Positions 54,789-63,932 of a stretch of DNA of 64,000 nt are shown here, in pieces. Under the pieces are notes generated by a model. The model searched no databases. It had not been told where the DNA came from and saw only the letters and a program-made list of their open reading frames with translations. This stretch comes from JAPWJZ01 sp966211335. GTDB taxonomy: Bacteria; Pseudomonadota; Alphaproteobacteria; Micavibrionales; UBA2020. The stretch's first letter is position 1, and every line of letters starts with the position of its first letter. The DNA is taken from positions 124,001 through 188,000 of the forward strand of contig CBIHNF010000004.1 in NCBI GenBank assembly GCA_966211335.1, written 5' to 3'. Both the position numbers and the translations under genes were made by a program.

Positions 54789-55204
54789 TGGTTGACGTTC
54801 ATACCAAGGCTCAGCGCAGTCATAACATGTCGCGTATTAAGAGTCGCGATACAAAACCCGAATTACAGCTTAGAAAGCAACTCTGGCGGCAAGGCTTCAG
54901 GTACTCTCTAAAAGGCAGCAGGTTACCTGGTCGGCCTGATTTGGTGTTGACCAAATATAAAACGGTAATTTTTATTGACGGCTGTTTTTGGCATCGTTGC
55001 CCGGAACACTTTAAAGCCCCTGCATCTAATGTCTCTTTTTGGGACAAAAAAATTCAATCAAATGTTGATCGCGATGCCCGAAACGACTCGGCTCTACGTG
55101 CTGCAGGGTGGCTTGTTTTACGATTTTGGGAACATGAGATTGAAAAAGATTTAGCTCGAATCGTTACAGACATTGTCAACACATTACGCCGCAAAAGACT
55201 TTAA
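54788..55204 (+). CDS. vsr: Very short patch repair endonuclease
   Basis: A 138-residue Vsr-family nuclease, which nicks T:G mismatches arising from deamination of 5-methylcytosine. Asp51 in LPGRPDLVLTK corresponds to the catalytic Asp of E. coli Vsr, and FIDGCFWHRCPEHF carries His69 and zinc-ligand cysteines; position 64 is Asp where E. coli has His, as in many homologues. It is coupled to the methyltransferase gene by one shared base. Confidence 0.92.
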   Translation: MVDVHTKAQRSHNMSRIKSRDTKPELQLRKQLWRQGFRYSLKGSRLPGRPDLVLTKYKTVIFIDGCFWHRCPEHFKAPASNVSFWDKKIQSNVDRDARNDSALRAAGWLVLRFWEHEIEKDLARIVTDIVNTLRRKRL

Positions 55205-55277
55205 TTGTGCCTTAAGCTGGCTAACCGCTGTAAAATTTCTTCACTAATTAATTTTAGAAGCATCGTTTATAGGCACA

Positions 55278-56069
55278 TCAAATGGTAAAAAAGTTTTCGA
55301 GAGCATTAGATAAGAATCGATTCATCGCTTCTGCTTTTATAGCAATTATTAGAGAATTCTTTGGATCCCATATCTGAGCAATGCCTGTAAGTTTTGCTTC
55401 TCCAGCTTGCCATTCACTCGAGCATCCACCTCTGACGAAGCCGGTATCCCAGATAGGGGCACCACTAAAACCCGGCGGCTTTGGCAGTTTACCTTCTCTT
55501 CCATCAGCTGACTGAGCAAGTCCCATCTCATAGTGAATTGCAAAATGAGTATCAGGGTTATGATGGCACGGAAGTTTCGTTTGCTGTGTCATATAGTTCG
55601 TTCGTGGAGTGATGAGCTCTTTTGTGGCAGGAATATAAAGAGAATTCTGGCCGGGGTGACCTGCAACAAAGAATAACTCATGTGTTTCTGGATCGTGAGT
55701 TTCTGCAATACATTCAGTTATTAAAGCTTCCCTATCTCTCACCTTCCAAGAATCGTCGCTGATCAAAGTCACAGCTAGATCGACAGGCCAGACGCCCGTG
55801 ACCCACTCGTTATTAAGCTGGTGGTAAGAGTCTCCTCCTTTCGGCAAATGAGCGAGCTGCCTTTTTTCGGTTAATGCTTGGGTTCGAACATGCTCACAGG
55901 TTAATAAAAAGGGCTTATTGGCGACGTTAAAATATAATCCACTGCCCGCCGCCGAGGCTTCCAGCCCATCGCTTGTCTTCGATATCGTTGCGATACATGG
56001 CTGATACATCTTAAGCATCGCTTCCTGCACTTGAAAAAAGTGTGCCTTCCACTCTTCTTCATTTATCAT
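55278..56069 (-). CDS. Cytoplasmic trypsin-like serine protease
   Basis: A 263-residue protein with a chymotrypsin-like triad: His60 in LLTCEHV, Asp97 in WPVDLAVT and Ser202 in PPGFSGAPIW (GxSGxP). No signal peptide, TM helix or PDZ domain, so it is not a DegP-type envelope protease. It stands alone between vsr (convergent) and a 400-base gap. Trypsin-like domains in defence islands often act as effectors; a direct partner is not evident, though the next minus-strand gene is another protease. Confidence 0.7.
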   Translation of the reverse strand: MINEEEWKAHFFQVQEAMLKMYQPCIATISKTSDGLEASAAGSGLYFNVANKPFLLTCEHVRTQALTEKRQLAHLPKGGDSYHQLNNEWVTGVWPVDLAVTLISDDSWKVRDREALITECIAETHDPETHELFFVAGHPGQNSLYIPATKELITPRTNYMTQQTKLPCHHNPDTHFAIHYEMGLAQSADGREGKLPKPPGFSGAPIWDTGFVRGGCSSEWQAGEAKLTGIAQIWDPKNSLIIAIKAEAMNRFLSNALENFFTI

Positions 56070-56468
56070 TAATGACCTGCATTCATGTGATTATTGCACC
56101 CTCTTTCGCTTCCCACAGTCGGTCTAGGGCAACCCTTTTCGCAGTCTGATGGACTTGTTATTGGCAGCATCGATGAAACATACAGTACCTACGCTGGCTC
56201 TGTCTTGTAATCACTCAAAGTGTCCCCTCCACTCCTGGACGTCGTATGATTGATTTGTATGCCCGATCATCTGGAAAAATAAAGAACGAGACTGTCAAGT
56301 TCTTTCTCGGGATCAGCAGGATGATCTCGCAAACTTCCGCTGCTGAGCCAATGCCGCAGTAGGCTACAAATCAACGCTCTTGCCGCGGCCCAAGGGGATT
56401 AGGCGGTGATGAGCTAGCCGCCTTATACACAGCGAACTAGTTCTTTTTTTACTCATGCAGAAGCTTTT
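56070..56468. other. Non-coding gap between two protease genes
   Basis: 399 bases without a credible gene. A short hairpin AGGCGG/CCGCCT lies at 56401-56423, downstream of the subtilase gene on its strand, but no T-tract follows. Otherwise I see nothing in it. Confidence 0.4.
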
Positions 56469-59048
56469 TTAGGTATTTTCTACAGGAACAGGTACAGCAA
56501 TCCGCGTTTTAACTTCATTATAAACCTGTATGCCAACGCTTTCGCTCACCTCTAAAGAGACCATTATACAATAGGGGACAGTGGTTTTTTTCAATTTTCC
56601 GCCATCCTCTAAGCAATCAACTTCTATCACTAGTTTTTCACCATCAACAAATGCCACAGAACTACTGCCTTCCAGAACTTCATGCTGCACTGTTCCCCGC
56701 TTGACAGCCCGATCATCTGCCCCCTGCCTTGCGATCTGAAGTTCCTCGAATGGAGGATTAAACGATAGAGCGGCAACGCGATATTTAGCATTGAGCGGAT
56801 TAACGGGGCTAATCCACGCTAAAGTCACCAGTAGTTTCCTCCAAATAGGCTTTCCGGCGAGCGATGGAGGAAGCGGCAATTCAAATCGTTGCGCTTGGTC
56901 GACTTTGATCTCACCCAAGCCCACCAGTGTAACCCTTTCATCACTGCACGCAGTCACACGTGAGGACGTTGGCGATCCATAGCCTAATAATCTGGCCGCA
57001 ATCTTGCGAATGGTTGATCGATCACGTCCATTAAACGCGCTTTCTATAGCACTATATGCTTCACCCCAATTTGAAGCATGACACAGCATTGCCTTCAAAA
57101 TCGCCGGTATGTGCTTTTCGTGAATTTGGCCCAAATCGAGGCCATCGTTTCTCCATTGCTGGATAGCCTCATAAAAAATTGAGACTGTCCTAGTAGCAAG
57201 TGCTGTGGCGTTACTCGTTCCCCGACAAAAAGTCGTGGGATTAGAATTTAGAACGGTTACACGCGGTGATGCCACCTTGTGACCGGGAGCGGAGCTGTGA
57301 TTGCTGATCTCAAGATGTACTTTGTTGTTCCTTGGAACGGCCGTATAGAATTGACGTCCGCCTGACATACAGACTTCAGGTTTAATTGATCTGCGAAAAC
57401 CATGTCCGTGGGCGCTAATGGGGCTCGGCAGCATCATTGACGCATAGGGATTGACTCTCAAATCACCAGTTCGAACCTGCGATGAATCTGAATGAAGGGC
57501 TCCAACAGAAATAGCATTGATGGCCTCAGCGGGTGATAGCGCCCTTCTATTTCGTGTGTCCGCGTAGATTGCCTGTACTATTTTTTTTTGCTTTTCGTCC
57601 GCCGAGAGATTTTCAAAATTCCGCACACTCATGTCCAGCTCGATATGTGAGCCATGATTTCCAGCACTAATGCAGAATAAAACACTGTACTTCCACGACG
57701 CCCAATCTATAAGCCGAGCAAGAGGGCTTATTGATGACAGGAACGGTCTTGCGCTGTCTCCCACCGAAAGGTTTATCACTTTGATATCGGGCGCAACGGG
57801 AGCTTCCTCTGCGGAGCCCTCAAAAATTCTGATCAAGGACCGATACAGAAGGTCGGTTACAAGCTGGTCTTGAGGAACACACTCGCTCATATTTCCTACC
57901 CCGTCTCTAAAGGGCTTTAGAATAGGGCGCACATAGACTTTACGATTTATTGCGGTACTTGCTGTTGATAAGTCGTCATGGATAATAAGGGAGCAAATGG
58001 AAGTACCATGCTGCCTATCCTGTGCCTCGTATGCGGCAGAAAAATTGTCAGGGTCATCAAGTATTATGTGTCTATTGAGCAAGGGATGACCGGTTAAGGG
58101 CACTCCATCCAAGACAGCAATAATTGGACTGTCTGTAACCTCTAAACTTAAATCCCGAAGTGTTGCATCAGAAGCTTCCTCCCCCTCAGGGACTTTAATG
58201 AGGCATTGTCCCACGGGTCTAAAAAACATGACTTGGTCGCATTTAATAAGTTCGACAAGCCCGGAATTACGAATTTTCCTGAGATTATCGACGCCATTGA
58301 TGGGCAGCTCAGCGAGAATGGCATGATATCGTATATCTGCGATGTCAGAAGCCGCGATGACACGGCCACCGTATTCAGTTATTATGTGCTCAACATGAGA
58401 TTGAGCGGCAACCCTATGCTGTGGGTTAGATTTGAACCAAAGTTCGATTTCGACAGGAACCGGCTGTGTTGGCTCGTATTGAACACGAAATTGCCAATTT
58501 TCGATTATATTCGTTTCCCTAAGCCTATCTTTCACACCCCATGGCCGTATCTGTCTCAGATATCTAAAAATTTCTTTCCAAGCCCCTTGGCCGTGAGGAA
58601 ATTTAACGTTCTCATCTTTGGTGTATTGGTCAAAAAGCGTTTGAAGTTGGCTCAACGCAGTGGAATTGGCCATAGCCAGATAAATATGTCCGCTAAGAGT
58701 CCTGTCGGGATTTGCGGGATCGAAGAAATCGGTATCTGGCTGTGTCTCGTATTCATCAATTTCGGCGAGCCATTCAAGTTCAGGAATACCACGTACGGCG
58801 GTCAGAAAATTTTGTGCTGTGCCAATTGTTTCAAGGACAAGAACTTGTTCTGGCTCCAATCCTTCTACCGTTGTGGAAAGCCCCGCAGTTTTTTTGCGAA
58901 GAATGTCGCCCAAAGCTGAAAATTTAGGAGCAAGTCTCGTTCGTTGCTTACGCCAACCAGGTGGGCGAAGTGTGGGCGGTACACTGCTTCGTTTAGCGCG
59001 TGCAAAATCCTTCGGAGGCGTAAAAAATAGAATCGGTTTCGTTGTCAT
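56469..59048 (-). CDS. ietS: Subtilisin-like protease, IetS-like
   Basis: An 859-residue S8 family protease with the full triad: Asp314 (AVLDGVPLTG), His347 (DRQHGTSICS) and Ser612 (CRGTSNATAL), plus the oxyanion Asn464 (SAGNHG). The first 300 residues form a distinct N-terminal region without a signal peptide, and a beta-rich C-terminal part of about 230 residues follows. Together with the AAA ATPase just upstream it matches the IetAS pair, known from an Agrobacterium plasmid as an incompatibility/exclusion factor and later counted among phage defence systems. Confidence 0.82.
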   Translation of the reverse strand: MTTKPILFFTPPKDFARAKRSSVPPTLRPPGWRKQRTRLAPKFSALGDILRKKTAGLSTTVEGLEPEQVLVLETIGTAQNFLTAVRGIPELEWLAEIDEYETQPDTDFFDPANPDRTLSGHIYLAMANSTALSQLQTLFDQYTKDENVKFPHGQGAWKEIFRYLRQIRPWGVKDRLRETNIIENWQFRVQYEPTQPVPVEIELWFKSNPQHRVAAQSHVEHIITEYGGRVIAASDIADIRYHAILAELPINGVDNLRKIRNSGLVELIKCDQVMFFRPVGQCLIKVPEGEEASDATLRDLSLEVTDSPIIAVLDGVPLTGHPLLNRHIILDDPDNFSAAYEAQDRQHGTSICSLIIHDDLSTASTAINRKVYVRPILKPFRDGVGNMSECVPQDQLVTDLLYRSLIRIFEGSAEEAPVAPDIKVINLSVGDSARPFLSSISPLARLIDWASWKYSVLFCISAGNHGSHIELDMSVRNFENLSADEKQKKIVQAIYADTRNRRALSPAEAINAISVGALHSDSSQVRTGDLRVNPYASMMLPSPISAHGHGFRRSIKPEVCMSGGRQFYTAVPRNNKVHLEISNHSSAPGHKVASPRVTVLNSNPTTFCRGTSNATALATRTVSIFYEAIQQWRNDGLDLGQIHEKHIPAILKAMLCHASNWGEAYSAIESAFNGRDRSTIRKIAARLLGYGSPTSSRVTACSDERVTLVGLGEIKVDQAQRFELPLPPSLAGKPIWRKLLVTLAWISPVNPLNAKYRVAALSFNPPFEELQIARQGADDRAVKRGTVQHEVLEGSSSVAFVDGEKLVIEVDCLEDGGKLKKTTVPYCIMVSLEVSESVGIQVYNEVKTRIAVPVPVENT

Positions 59049-59070
59049 TTCTGCCCACTAAAATATTCAT

Positions 59071-60018
59071 TTATTTGGCACTGGCTCGATTGGTCCATTG
59101 ATCGAGACAATTCTTAACAATTTTTTTTATATCAGCTTGCTGGTGGCTGAGAACGAATTTCCTAAATATGTCCTGACAGAACTGCTCAGCTTCAGCATAA
59201 CTGATACCTGCCAATTTTCCTGCGAGTGTCGCTGATGAATATCCCAGTGGCTGTTTAATATTTGCTTGAAATCTTGAAAACCACTCTTCTAATCTTTCAG
59301 TCGTCGGGGCTGGCAATTCCAGCCGGCACTCAAACCGACGCCAAGCTGCCCTGTCTAGTAATTCTGGATGATTGCTTGCGGTTATCACGATAACGTGGCT
59401 GGGTAACTTATCCATTTGCATTAACAGAGAACTTACAACCCGCTTGATTTCCCCTGTTTCATGAGTATCGCCACGCTCTTTACCTATTGTATCAAACTCA
59501 TCAAAGAACAATACGCAGTGGCGGGTTCTTACGTACTCGAAAACTCGTTGCAGTCTTGAGGCAGTTTCGCCTAGGAAACTTCCAATTAGCCCTTCATATC
59601 TTACCGTAATAAACGGAATAGAAAGACTTTCCGCAATTGCTTCAGCAAGACTTGTCTTTCCGTTGCCGGGCGGCCCAACTAATAAAATTTTATGGCGAGG
59701 TTCTAACCCATGCGAACGCAGAACATCCGTTCTGCTGTGTTCTTCAATAATTTCTAGACACGCTTGTTTTGCTGAAGCGGGAAGAATTAGGTCGTCCAAA
59801 TTCACTCTAGGCACAGTTTGGAAAATTAAATCACGTACCTTCTCATCATTTTCAAGTGTACCGTTAGCGTGCCAATTTTTCTCTAATGATTCAGCAAAAA
59901 TATGATGATTTTTTGCCCTTTCATCAGCGATCATCGCTTCAATGGCTTTCGCCAATAGCTTTTGATCTCCGGAAGTTGCGGACTTTATAAGTTTTAGAAT
60001 TAAATCTGATCGCGCCAT
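59071..60018 (-). CDS. ietA: AAA ATPase, IetA-like
   Basis: A 315-residue AAA+ protein with Walker A GPPGNGKT (115-122), Walker B LFFDEFDTIG (Asp173-Glu174), an arginine-rich end of the second region of homology (DRAAWRRFECRLELP) and a short N-terminal helical domain. In IetAS the ATPase probably controls or feeds the subtilase. It precedes ietS by 22 bases on the same strand and is the first gene of the pair. Confidence 0.82.
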   Translation of the reverse strand: MARSDLILKLIKSATSGDQKLLAKAIEAMIADERAKNHHIFAESLEKNWHANGTLENDEKVRDLIFQTVPRVNLDDLILPASAKQACLEIIEEHSRTDVLRSHGLEPRHKILLVGPPGNGKTSLAEAIAESLSIPFITVRYEGLIGSFLGETASRLQRVFEYVRTRHCVLFFDEFDTIGKERGDTHETGEIKRVVSSLLMQMDKLPSHVIVITASNHPELLDRAAWRRFECRLELPAPTTERLEEWFSRFQANIKQPLGYSSATLAGKLAGISYAEAEQFCQDIFRKFVLSHQQADIKKIVKNCLDQWTNRASAK

Positions 60019-60594
60019 GACTTCTATCTGTTCCTACCTTAAGTCTATTAGTATAAAATATGTGGGTATATTGAAAGGTTAATTGTTTAAATTACTCTAA
60101 CATAAGCTTTTTTTAGGATAGCTCTCTACTTTCCATCTCTACTGACTACTTCGGCAAAGCCCTTCATAGACCAATTCATGCGTGGAAGGCAGGTAAACAC
60201 GCCGTGCCATGGTGTTTGGTTAGGGGCAGCTAGAACGGCTTACTTCAAGGGGCTTCATCTGTCATGAGGGTGATTAAGGGGCTGCCTATAGGGGAGAGCC
60301 AACATCTCTCCTGTTCCGGTACCGGATGGTGTCGGGGGATATGAAAGCTCCTCTGACTGGGCGCATTGCATCGGCCATAACGGTGCATGGTCTGGAAGGC
60401 CAAACGAGGCGGGGCGGCTCATCGGTCGCGCCTGTCTCTGGTACGGGACCAACCCCAGCGACTGACGCGCCCTGCGCGGCGGTCGTGGTGTCGGGTGCGG
60501 GAGTGCCAATGGCAGGATGCCAGGGCGAGGCCGGATGATGCAGCCCGCGAGGGTGCGGCAGCTGGCGTTTTCGCCTTGGGTATTGTGCCTGCGC

Positions 60595-60720
60595 CGCCGC
60601 GTTAGCGGCGTCACACTTCGGGGAGGGATGCAACGGGAGGGGTAAACAGGCGGCGATAGCTGCGGCATTACCCCTCCGCTTGCCAAGGTCGGCATTGAAG
60701 GGCGAAATCCGCCAGGATTT
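60595..60720. repeat. Cluster of inverted repeats (structured DNA or RNA)
   Basis: Three stems in a row: CGCCGC-GTTA-GCGGCG at 60595-60610, GGAGGGGTAA (60636-60645) with TTACCCCTCC (60668-60677), and AAATCC-GCCA-GGATTT at 60705-60720. A fourth, CCGC-CACTTC-GCGG, lies near 60750. The first and the fourth end in the same GCGGCGTCAC sequence. Possible origin-of-transfer structure or non-coding RNA. Confidence 0.45.
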
Positions 60721-60980
60721 TGTACTACAATGCACACCTTGCCTGCCGCCACTTCGCGGCGTCACTATCGATTTCAAATATTTTTTAGAATTTTATTGCT
60801 CGCCTTTAAAGCTTCGCTTCAAGGCTCGCTTGCTGTCGCAGAATCTCGAAAAGGATTCATGCGCTTGCTTAACTTACGGTCTTAAAGAATTGATGTTCCG
60901 GCGTCAATGACGGTGATTAGGTTTGTACCGCGTTTTGAATTGGGGCTGAGATGCTGGTTTAAATTCCGATTAACTACCGC

Positions 60981-61001
60981 TTGATACGATTGAAGTATCA
61001 A
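60981..61001. other. Candidate oriT inverted repeat
   Basis: A perfect 7-base inverted repeat TTGATAC / GTATCAA with a 7-base spacer, 142 bases before the relaxosome gene. Relaxase nic sites usually lie beside such repeats close to the mob genes; the nic site itself cannot be identified by eye. Confidence 0.35.
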
Positions 61002-61143
61002 AAGATCGGCAAGGGACTCGACTTCGTTTGAACGGCTTGGTCGGCTTCTCCGGATAGGATTTCTACCCTCACGCGCCTGCGTTGGCCGTGAACTCTTGCC
61101 GCATTTCTTTGAGGCTGCCGACTAAGGCGTTTCGGGGGAACGC

Positions 61144-61524
61144 TTGACGGAAGACAAGAGCAAGTATGCGCCGCCATTTTCGCTCCGACTGACCGTCGAA
61201 GAACGGTCAAAGCTGGATGCCGAGGCCGGGCCGCTTCCCTTGGGTGAATACATACGTACTCAGCTCTTCGAAATCCCCTCATCCCGTAAAAGAACCTTCC
61301 GTCGGCCTGTTCAGGATGAACAGGCCCTGACCCAGGTATTGGGGGCGCTGGGCCGCTCGCGCCTGTCGTCGAATTTGAACCAGCTGGCCAAGGCGGTCCA
61401 TAGCGGCACCCTTCCGGCTTCGCCGGAAGTCCATCAGGCGATACTTGACGGACTCAAGGAAATCCACGCCATGAGCGACTTGCTGGTCAAGGCGCTTGGC
61501 CTTCCCGAGGAGGGCCGAAAATGA
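61144..61524 (+). CDS. mobC: MobC-like relaxosome accessory protein
   Basis: A 126-residue protein with an N-terminal ribbon-helix-helix-like segment (FSLRLTVEERSKLDAEA) and the MobC-type core LSSNLNQLAKAVHSGTLP. It should bind oriT and help the relaxase. The start is a TTG with GGGGGA five bases upstream; an in-frame stop at 61123 leaves no better choice. It overlaps the relaxase gene by four bases (ATGA). Confidence 0.82.
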   Translation: MTEDKSKYAPPFSLRLTVEERSKLDAEAGPLPLGEYIRTQLFEIPSSRKRTFRRPVQDEQALTQVLGALGRSRLSSNLNQLAKAVHSGTLPASPEVHQAILDGLKEIHAMSDLLVKALGLPEEGRK

Positions 61525-63482
61525 TCTTCTATGCCTCCCAGCGCGGACGTTCCGCCGAGCTTGCCGCCCACCTCCTCAACGGAGACCAGAACGACCATGT
61601 GACCGTTCACGACATTCGCGGCTTCGTGGCTAATAATATTACCGACGCCCTGCGCGAGGCCTATGCCATGAGCCGGGGGACGCGCTGCAAGCAGTTCCTG
61701 TTTTCGGTGTCCCTCAACCCGCCGGAAACAGCGGACGTAACCGTCGAGGACTTCGAGGCGGCTATCGAGATGATCGAGTTGCGATTGGGTCTGACGACGA
61801 TGCCCCGCATCGTCGTCTTCCATGAAAAGAACGGCCGCCGGCATTGCCATGCCGTCTGGTCGCGGATCGATACCGAAAAGCTTGTCGCCGTCCGCATGGC
61901 GCATTTCAAGATCAAGCTTATGGAGGTGTCTCGCCTTCTCTTCCTCCGGCATGGCTGGAAGATGCCCAAAGGCATGCAGAAAGGCCAAAGAAAAGACCCC
62001 TTCAACCTGACGCGGCAGGAATACCGCCAGGCCGTCCGACTGGCGGAAGATCCGCAAGCCCTGAAAGGCATGTTCAAGGCCGCATGGGAGCAATCGGATT
62101 CCAAGGAAACCTTTGCCCGCGCCTTGCAGGAAAACGGCTTCCTGCTGGCGCGGGGCGATAAGCGCGGCTATGTCGCCCTCGATGTGAAGGGCGGGGTGTA
62201 TTCGCTCACCCGCTGGATTGATATTGGTACAAGGGATTTAAAGGCGCGTCTCGGCAAGCCTGAGACGCTGCCCGATGTGACGCAGGCGAGAGACTATCTC
62301 GCCTGCCGCATGACGGAAAACCTGAACAGGTTTATCACGGAGGCGAAAACAAAGGCGGCCGAGAAACGGACCCCGCTCGTCCAGGAGCTGAAAACTATCG
62401 TCCACCAGCAACGGCATGACCGCCGCGAGCTGCTGGACCTCCAGCAGGCGCGGTGGACACAGGAGACTAAGCTGCGGTCGCAGCGGCTTTATACCGGCGT
62501 GTCAGGGGTATGGCAGCGTGTCACAGGCGAATATCAAAAGGTAAAGCTTCGGAACGAAGCCGAAGCAAAGAAAAGTCATGAACGCGACGCCAAGGAGCTT
62601 CATGTACTTATCCGCTCTCAGCTACTGGAGCGGCAGGAGCTACAAAAGACCGTCAAGTTTTACAAGGCAGAGCATAAAACCGAAGTCTTCCGGCTGCGGC
62701 AGGAAATCGCAAGATATGTCATCACCCAAACAGAACCGCCGCACCTGCCCGCCGCAAAAGCGGCCAGCGTTGCGGCGGTCGATAAAGTGCCGCTTGCGGC
62801 TCAACTGGCGCAGGTCGAGGCCAAGCTCGGCCTGCTCTCAGGCGATATATCAATGCTGCAGGCTTCGCTCGAAAGTAACCTGATCTCCGATGAACAGCGC
62901 GGCAGAATCCGCCTGCTGATTGAGAAGACGCTTGCGGCATTGCAGCTTAAGGTCATTGAGACCAAGGAAGAACAGAAATTAAAAATTGAAGAAAAGACAA
63001 AGGAAATTCAGGCGCGGCAAGAGCAGTTTAATGATTACGTTCGCGAATACGCCACCCTGCAGCTCAAGGTAGAGGCCGAAGTGCGGCAACAGGCCGCCAA
63101 CCGCGCCTTCGTCGAGTTTATCAACAATATGAGTTACTCCCTTAATGGTGTTCCTCGCTGGAATATCGCCGTGATGTCCCCGCCGCCTGAGCGGCGGCTG
63201 GATGAGCGCGAATACATCCAGAAAGTTGTTTTGCAGCGCGATAATGGCCAGCTGCTCGACCGTGTGTTCAAGGCACCGGAAAACGAAAGTCAGGTTTCCA
63301 AGCGCCCGCCAATTGATCCGAAGATGGCGGTGCCGAACCTGCGCCAGAACGTCCTTGAGGTGAATGAAATGCTGATGCGGGCGGGTATTAAACCGCGTGG
63401 AGGCAAAGGCTCGAGCGCCGTGGTGCCCGCGCAAGTGAAGCTGACAACGACAACCAAGATTAGTTTTAACAATCTTAAATGA
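61521..63482 (+). CDS. Relaxase (mobilisation nuclease)
   Basis: A 653-residue relaxase. The N-terminal nuclease has the three-histidine metal site His101...His108-x-His110 (HEKNGRRHCHAVW) after the strand FSVSLNPP; a Tyr near the N-terminus (Tyr4) could be the attacking residue. The middle and C-terminal part is a long coiled coil (about 290-520) with many Glu/Lys/Gln. It nicks oriT and pilots the strand into a recipient. It makes the island mobilisable; no type IV secretion gene is in view, so transfer genes may lie to the right or be supplied in trans. Confidence 0.88.
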   Translation: MIFYASQRGRSAELAAHLLNGDQNDHVTVHDIRGFVANNITDALREAYAMSRGTRCKQFLFSVSLNPPETADVTVEDFEAAIEMIELRLGLTTMPRIVVFHEKNGRRHCHAVWSRIDTEKLVAVRMAHFKIKLMEVSRLLFLRHGWKMPKGMQKGQRKDPFNLTRQEYRQAVRLAEDPQALKGMFKAAWEQSDSKETFARALQENGFLLARGDKRGYVALDVKGGVYSLTRWIDIGTRDLKARLGKPETLPDVTQARDYLACRMTENLNRFITEAKTKAAEKRTPLVQELKTIVHQQRHDRRELLDLQQARWTQETKLRSQRLYTGVSGVWQRVTGEYQKVKLRNEAEAKKSHERDAKELHVLIRSQLLERQELQKTVKFYKAEHKTEVFRLRQEIARYVITQTEPPHLPAAKAASVAAVDKVPLAAQLAQVEAKLGLLSGDISMLQASLESNLISDEQRGRIRLLIEKTLAALQLKVIETKEEQKLKIEEKTKEIQARQEQFNDYVREYATLQLKVEAEVRQQAANRAFVEFINNMSYSLNGVPRWNIAVMSPPPERRLDEREYIQKVVLQRDNGQLLDRVFKAPENESQVSKRPPIDPKMAVPNLRQNVLEVNEMLMRAGIKPRGGKGSSAVVPAQVKLTTTTKISFNNLK

Positions 63483-63492
63483 TGGGTGACGC

Positions 63493-63834
63493 ATGGCTTG
63501 GGAACAAACTAAAGAATTCGTTGAGTCTGACGTTGTAGAATGGATTGAAGCGATATGGCCTGTGACAAGATACAAAAGAAAAAAGAGCAAACCTTGGGGC
63601 AAGCAGAAGGTGACGGCACAAATCGCCCAGGTCGACGGAGAGTTTGTAAAACTGACCGTTCTTAAAGCCGCCGTCATCGAAAACATTATCGGCTCAGAAC
63701 TAAAGCCGCATAAAGTCGGCACCACGATCACGAAGAAGCGGGCAACGCTTCTTCGTGGTAATCCCGAGCGACTGCATTGGAGCGAGGAAGATGTTCGCGC
63801 TGCGCTTATCGCGCAGCCCATTAATCGCGTATGA
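63493..63834 (+). CDS. Small hypothetical protein behind the relaxase
   Basis: A 113-residue basic protein starting 11 bases after the relaxase gene and probably in the same operon. The core KVTAQIAQVDGEFVKLTVLKA looks like a small beta-barrel, suggesting nucleic acid binding, but no family is recognised. Confidence 0.6.
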   Translation: MAWEQTKEFVESDVVEWIEAIWPVTRYKRKKSKPWGKQKVTAQIAQVDGEFVKLTVLKAAVIENIIGSELKPHKVGTTITKKRATLLRGNPERLHWSEEDVRAALIAQPINRV

Positions 63835-63896
63835 TGTTGGGAAAATAGCATTGAATTTTCAAGTACATAACCAATCATTAGACAGCATTTATTGAA

Positions 63897-63917
63897 ATAT
63901 ACCAAAAAATGGTATAT
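63897..63917. promoter_or_regulatory. Palindromic operator of a toxin-antitoxin-like gene
   Basis: ATATACC, AAAAAAT, GGTATAT: a perfect 7-base inverted repeat ending 15 bases before the next ATG. TATACC/GGTATA palindromes are typical binding sites of HTH antitoxins such as HigA. Confidence 0.55.
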
Positions 63918-63932
63918 ATTTGGAGTTAGGAT

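Larger units (their letters stand above)
60019..61143. other. 1.1-kb non-coding region between ietAS and the mobilisation genes
   Basis: Left of about 60250 it is AT-rich and should contain the ietA promoter. From about 60290 to 60770 it becomes GC-rich and hairpin-dense; several short frames exist on both strands but none has a ribosome site or a recognisable product. The last 250 bases lead to the mobC gene and hold a candidate oriT repeat. Confidence 0.5.

Noticed and set aside
60255..60777. Overlapping frames of 160-165 residues on the minus strand
   Set aside because: Pro/Arg/Ala-rich with no ribosome site, no motif, and they run across the hairpin cluster; more likely non-coding.
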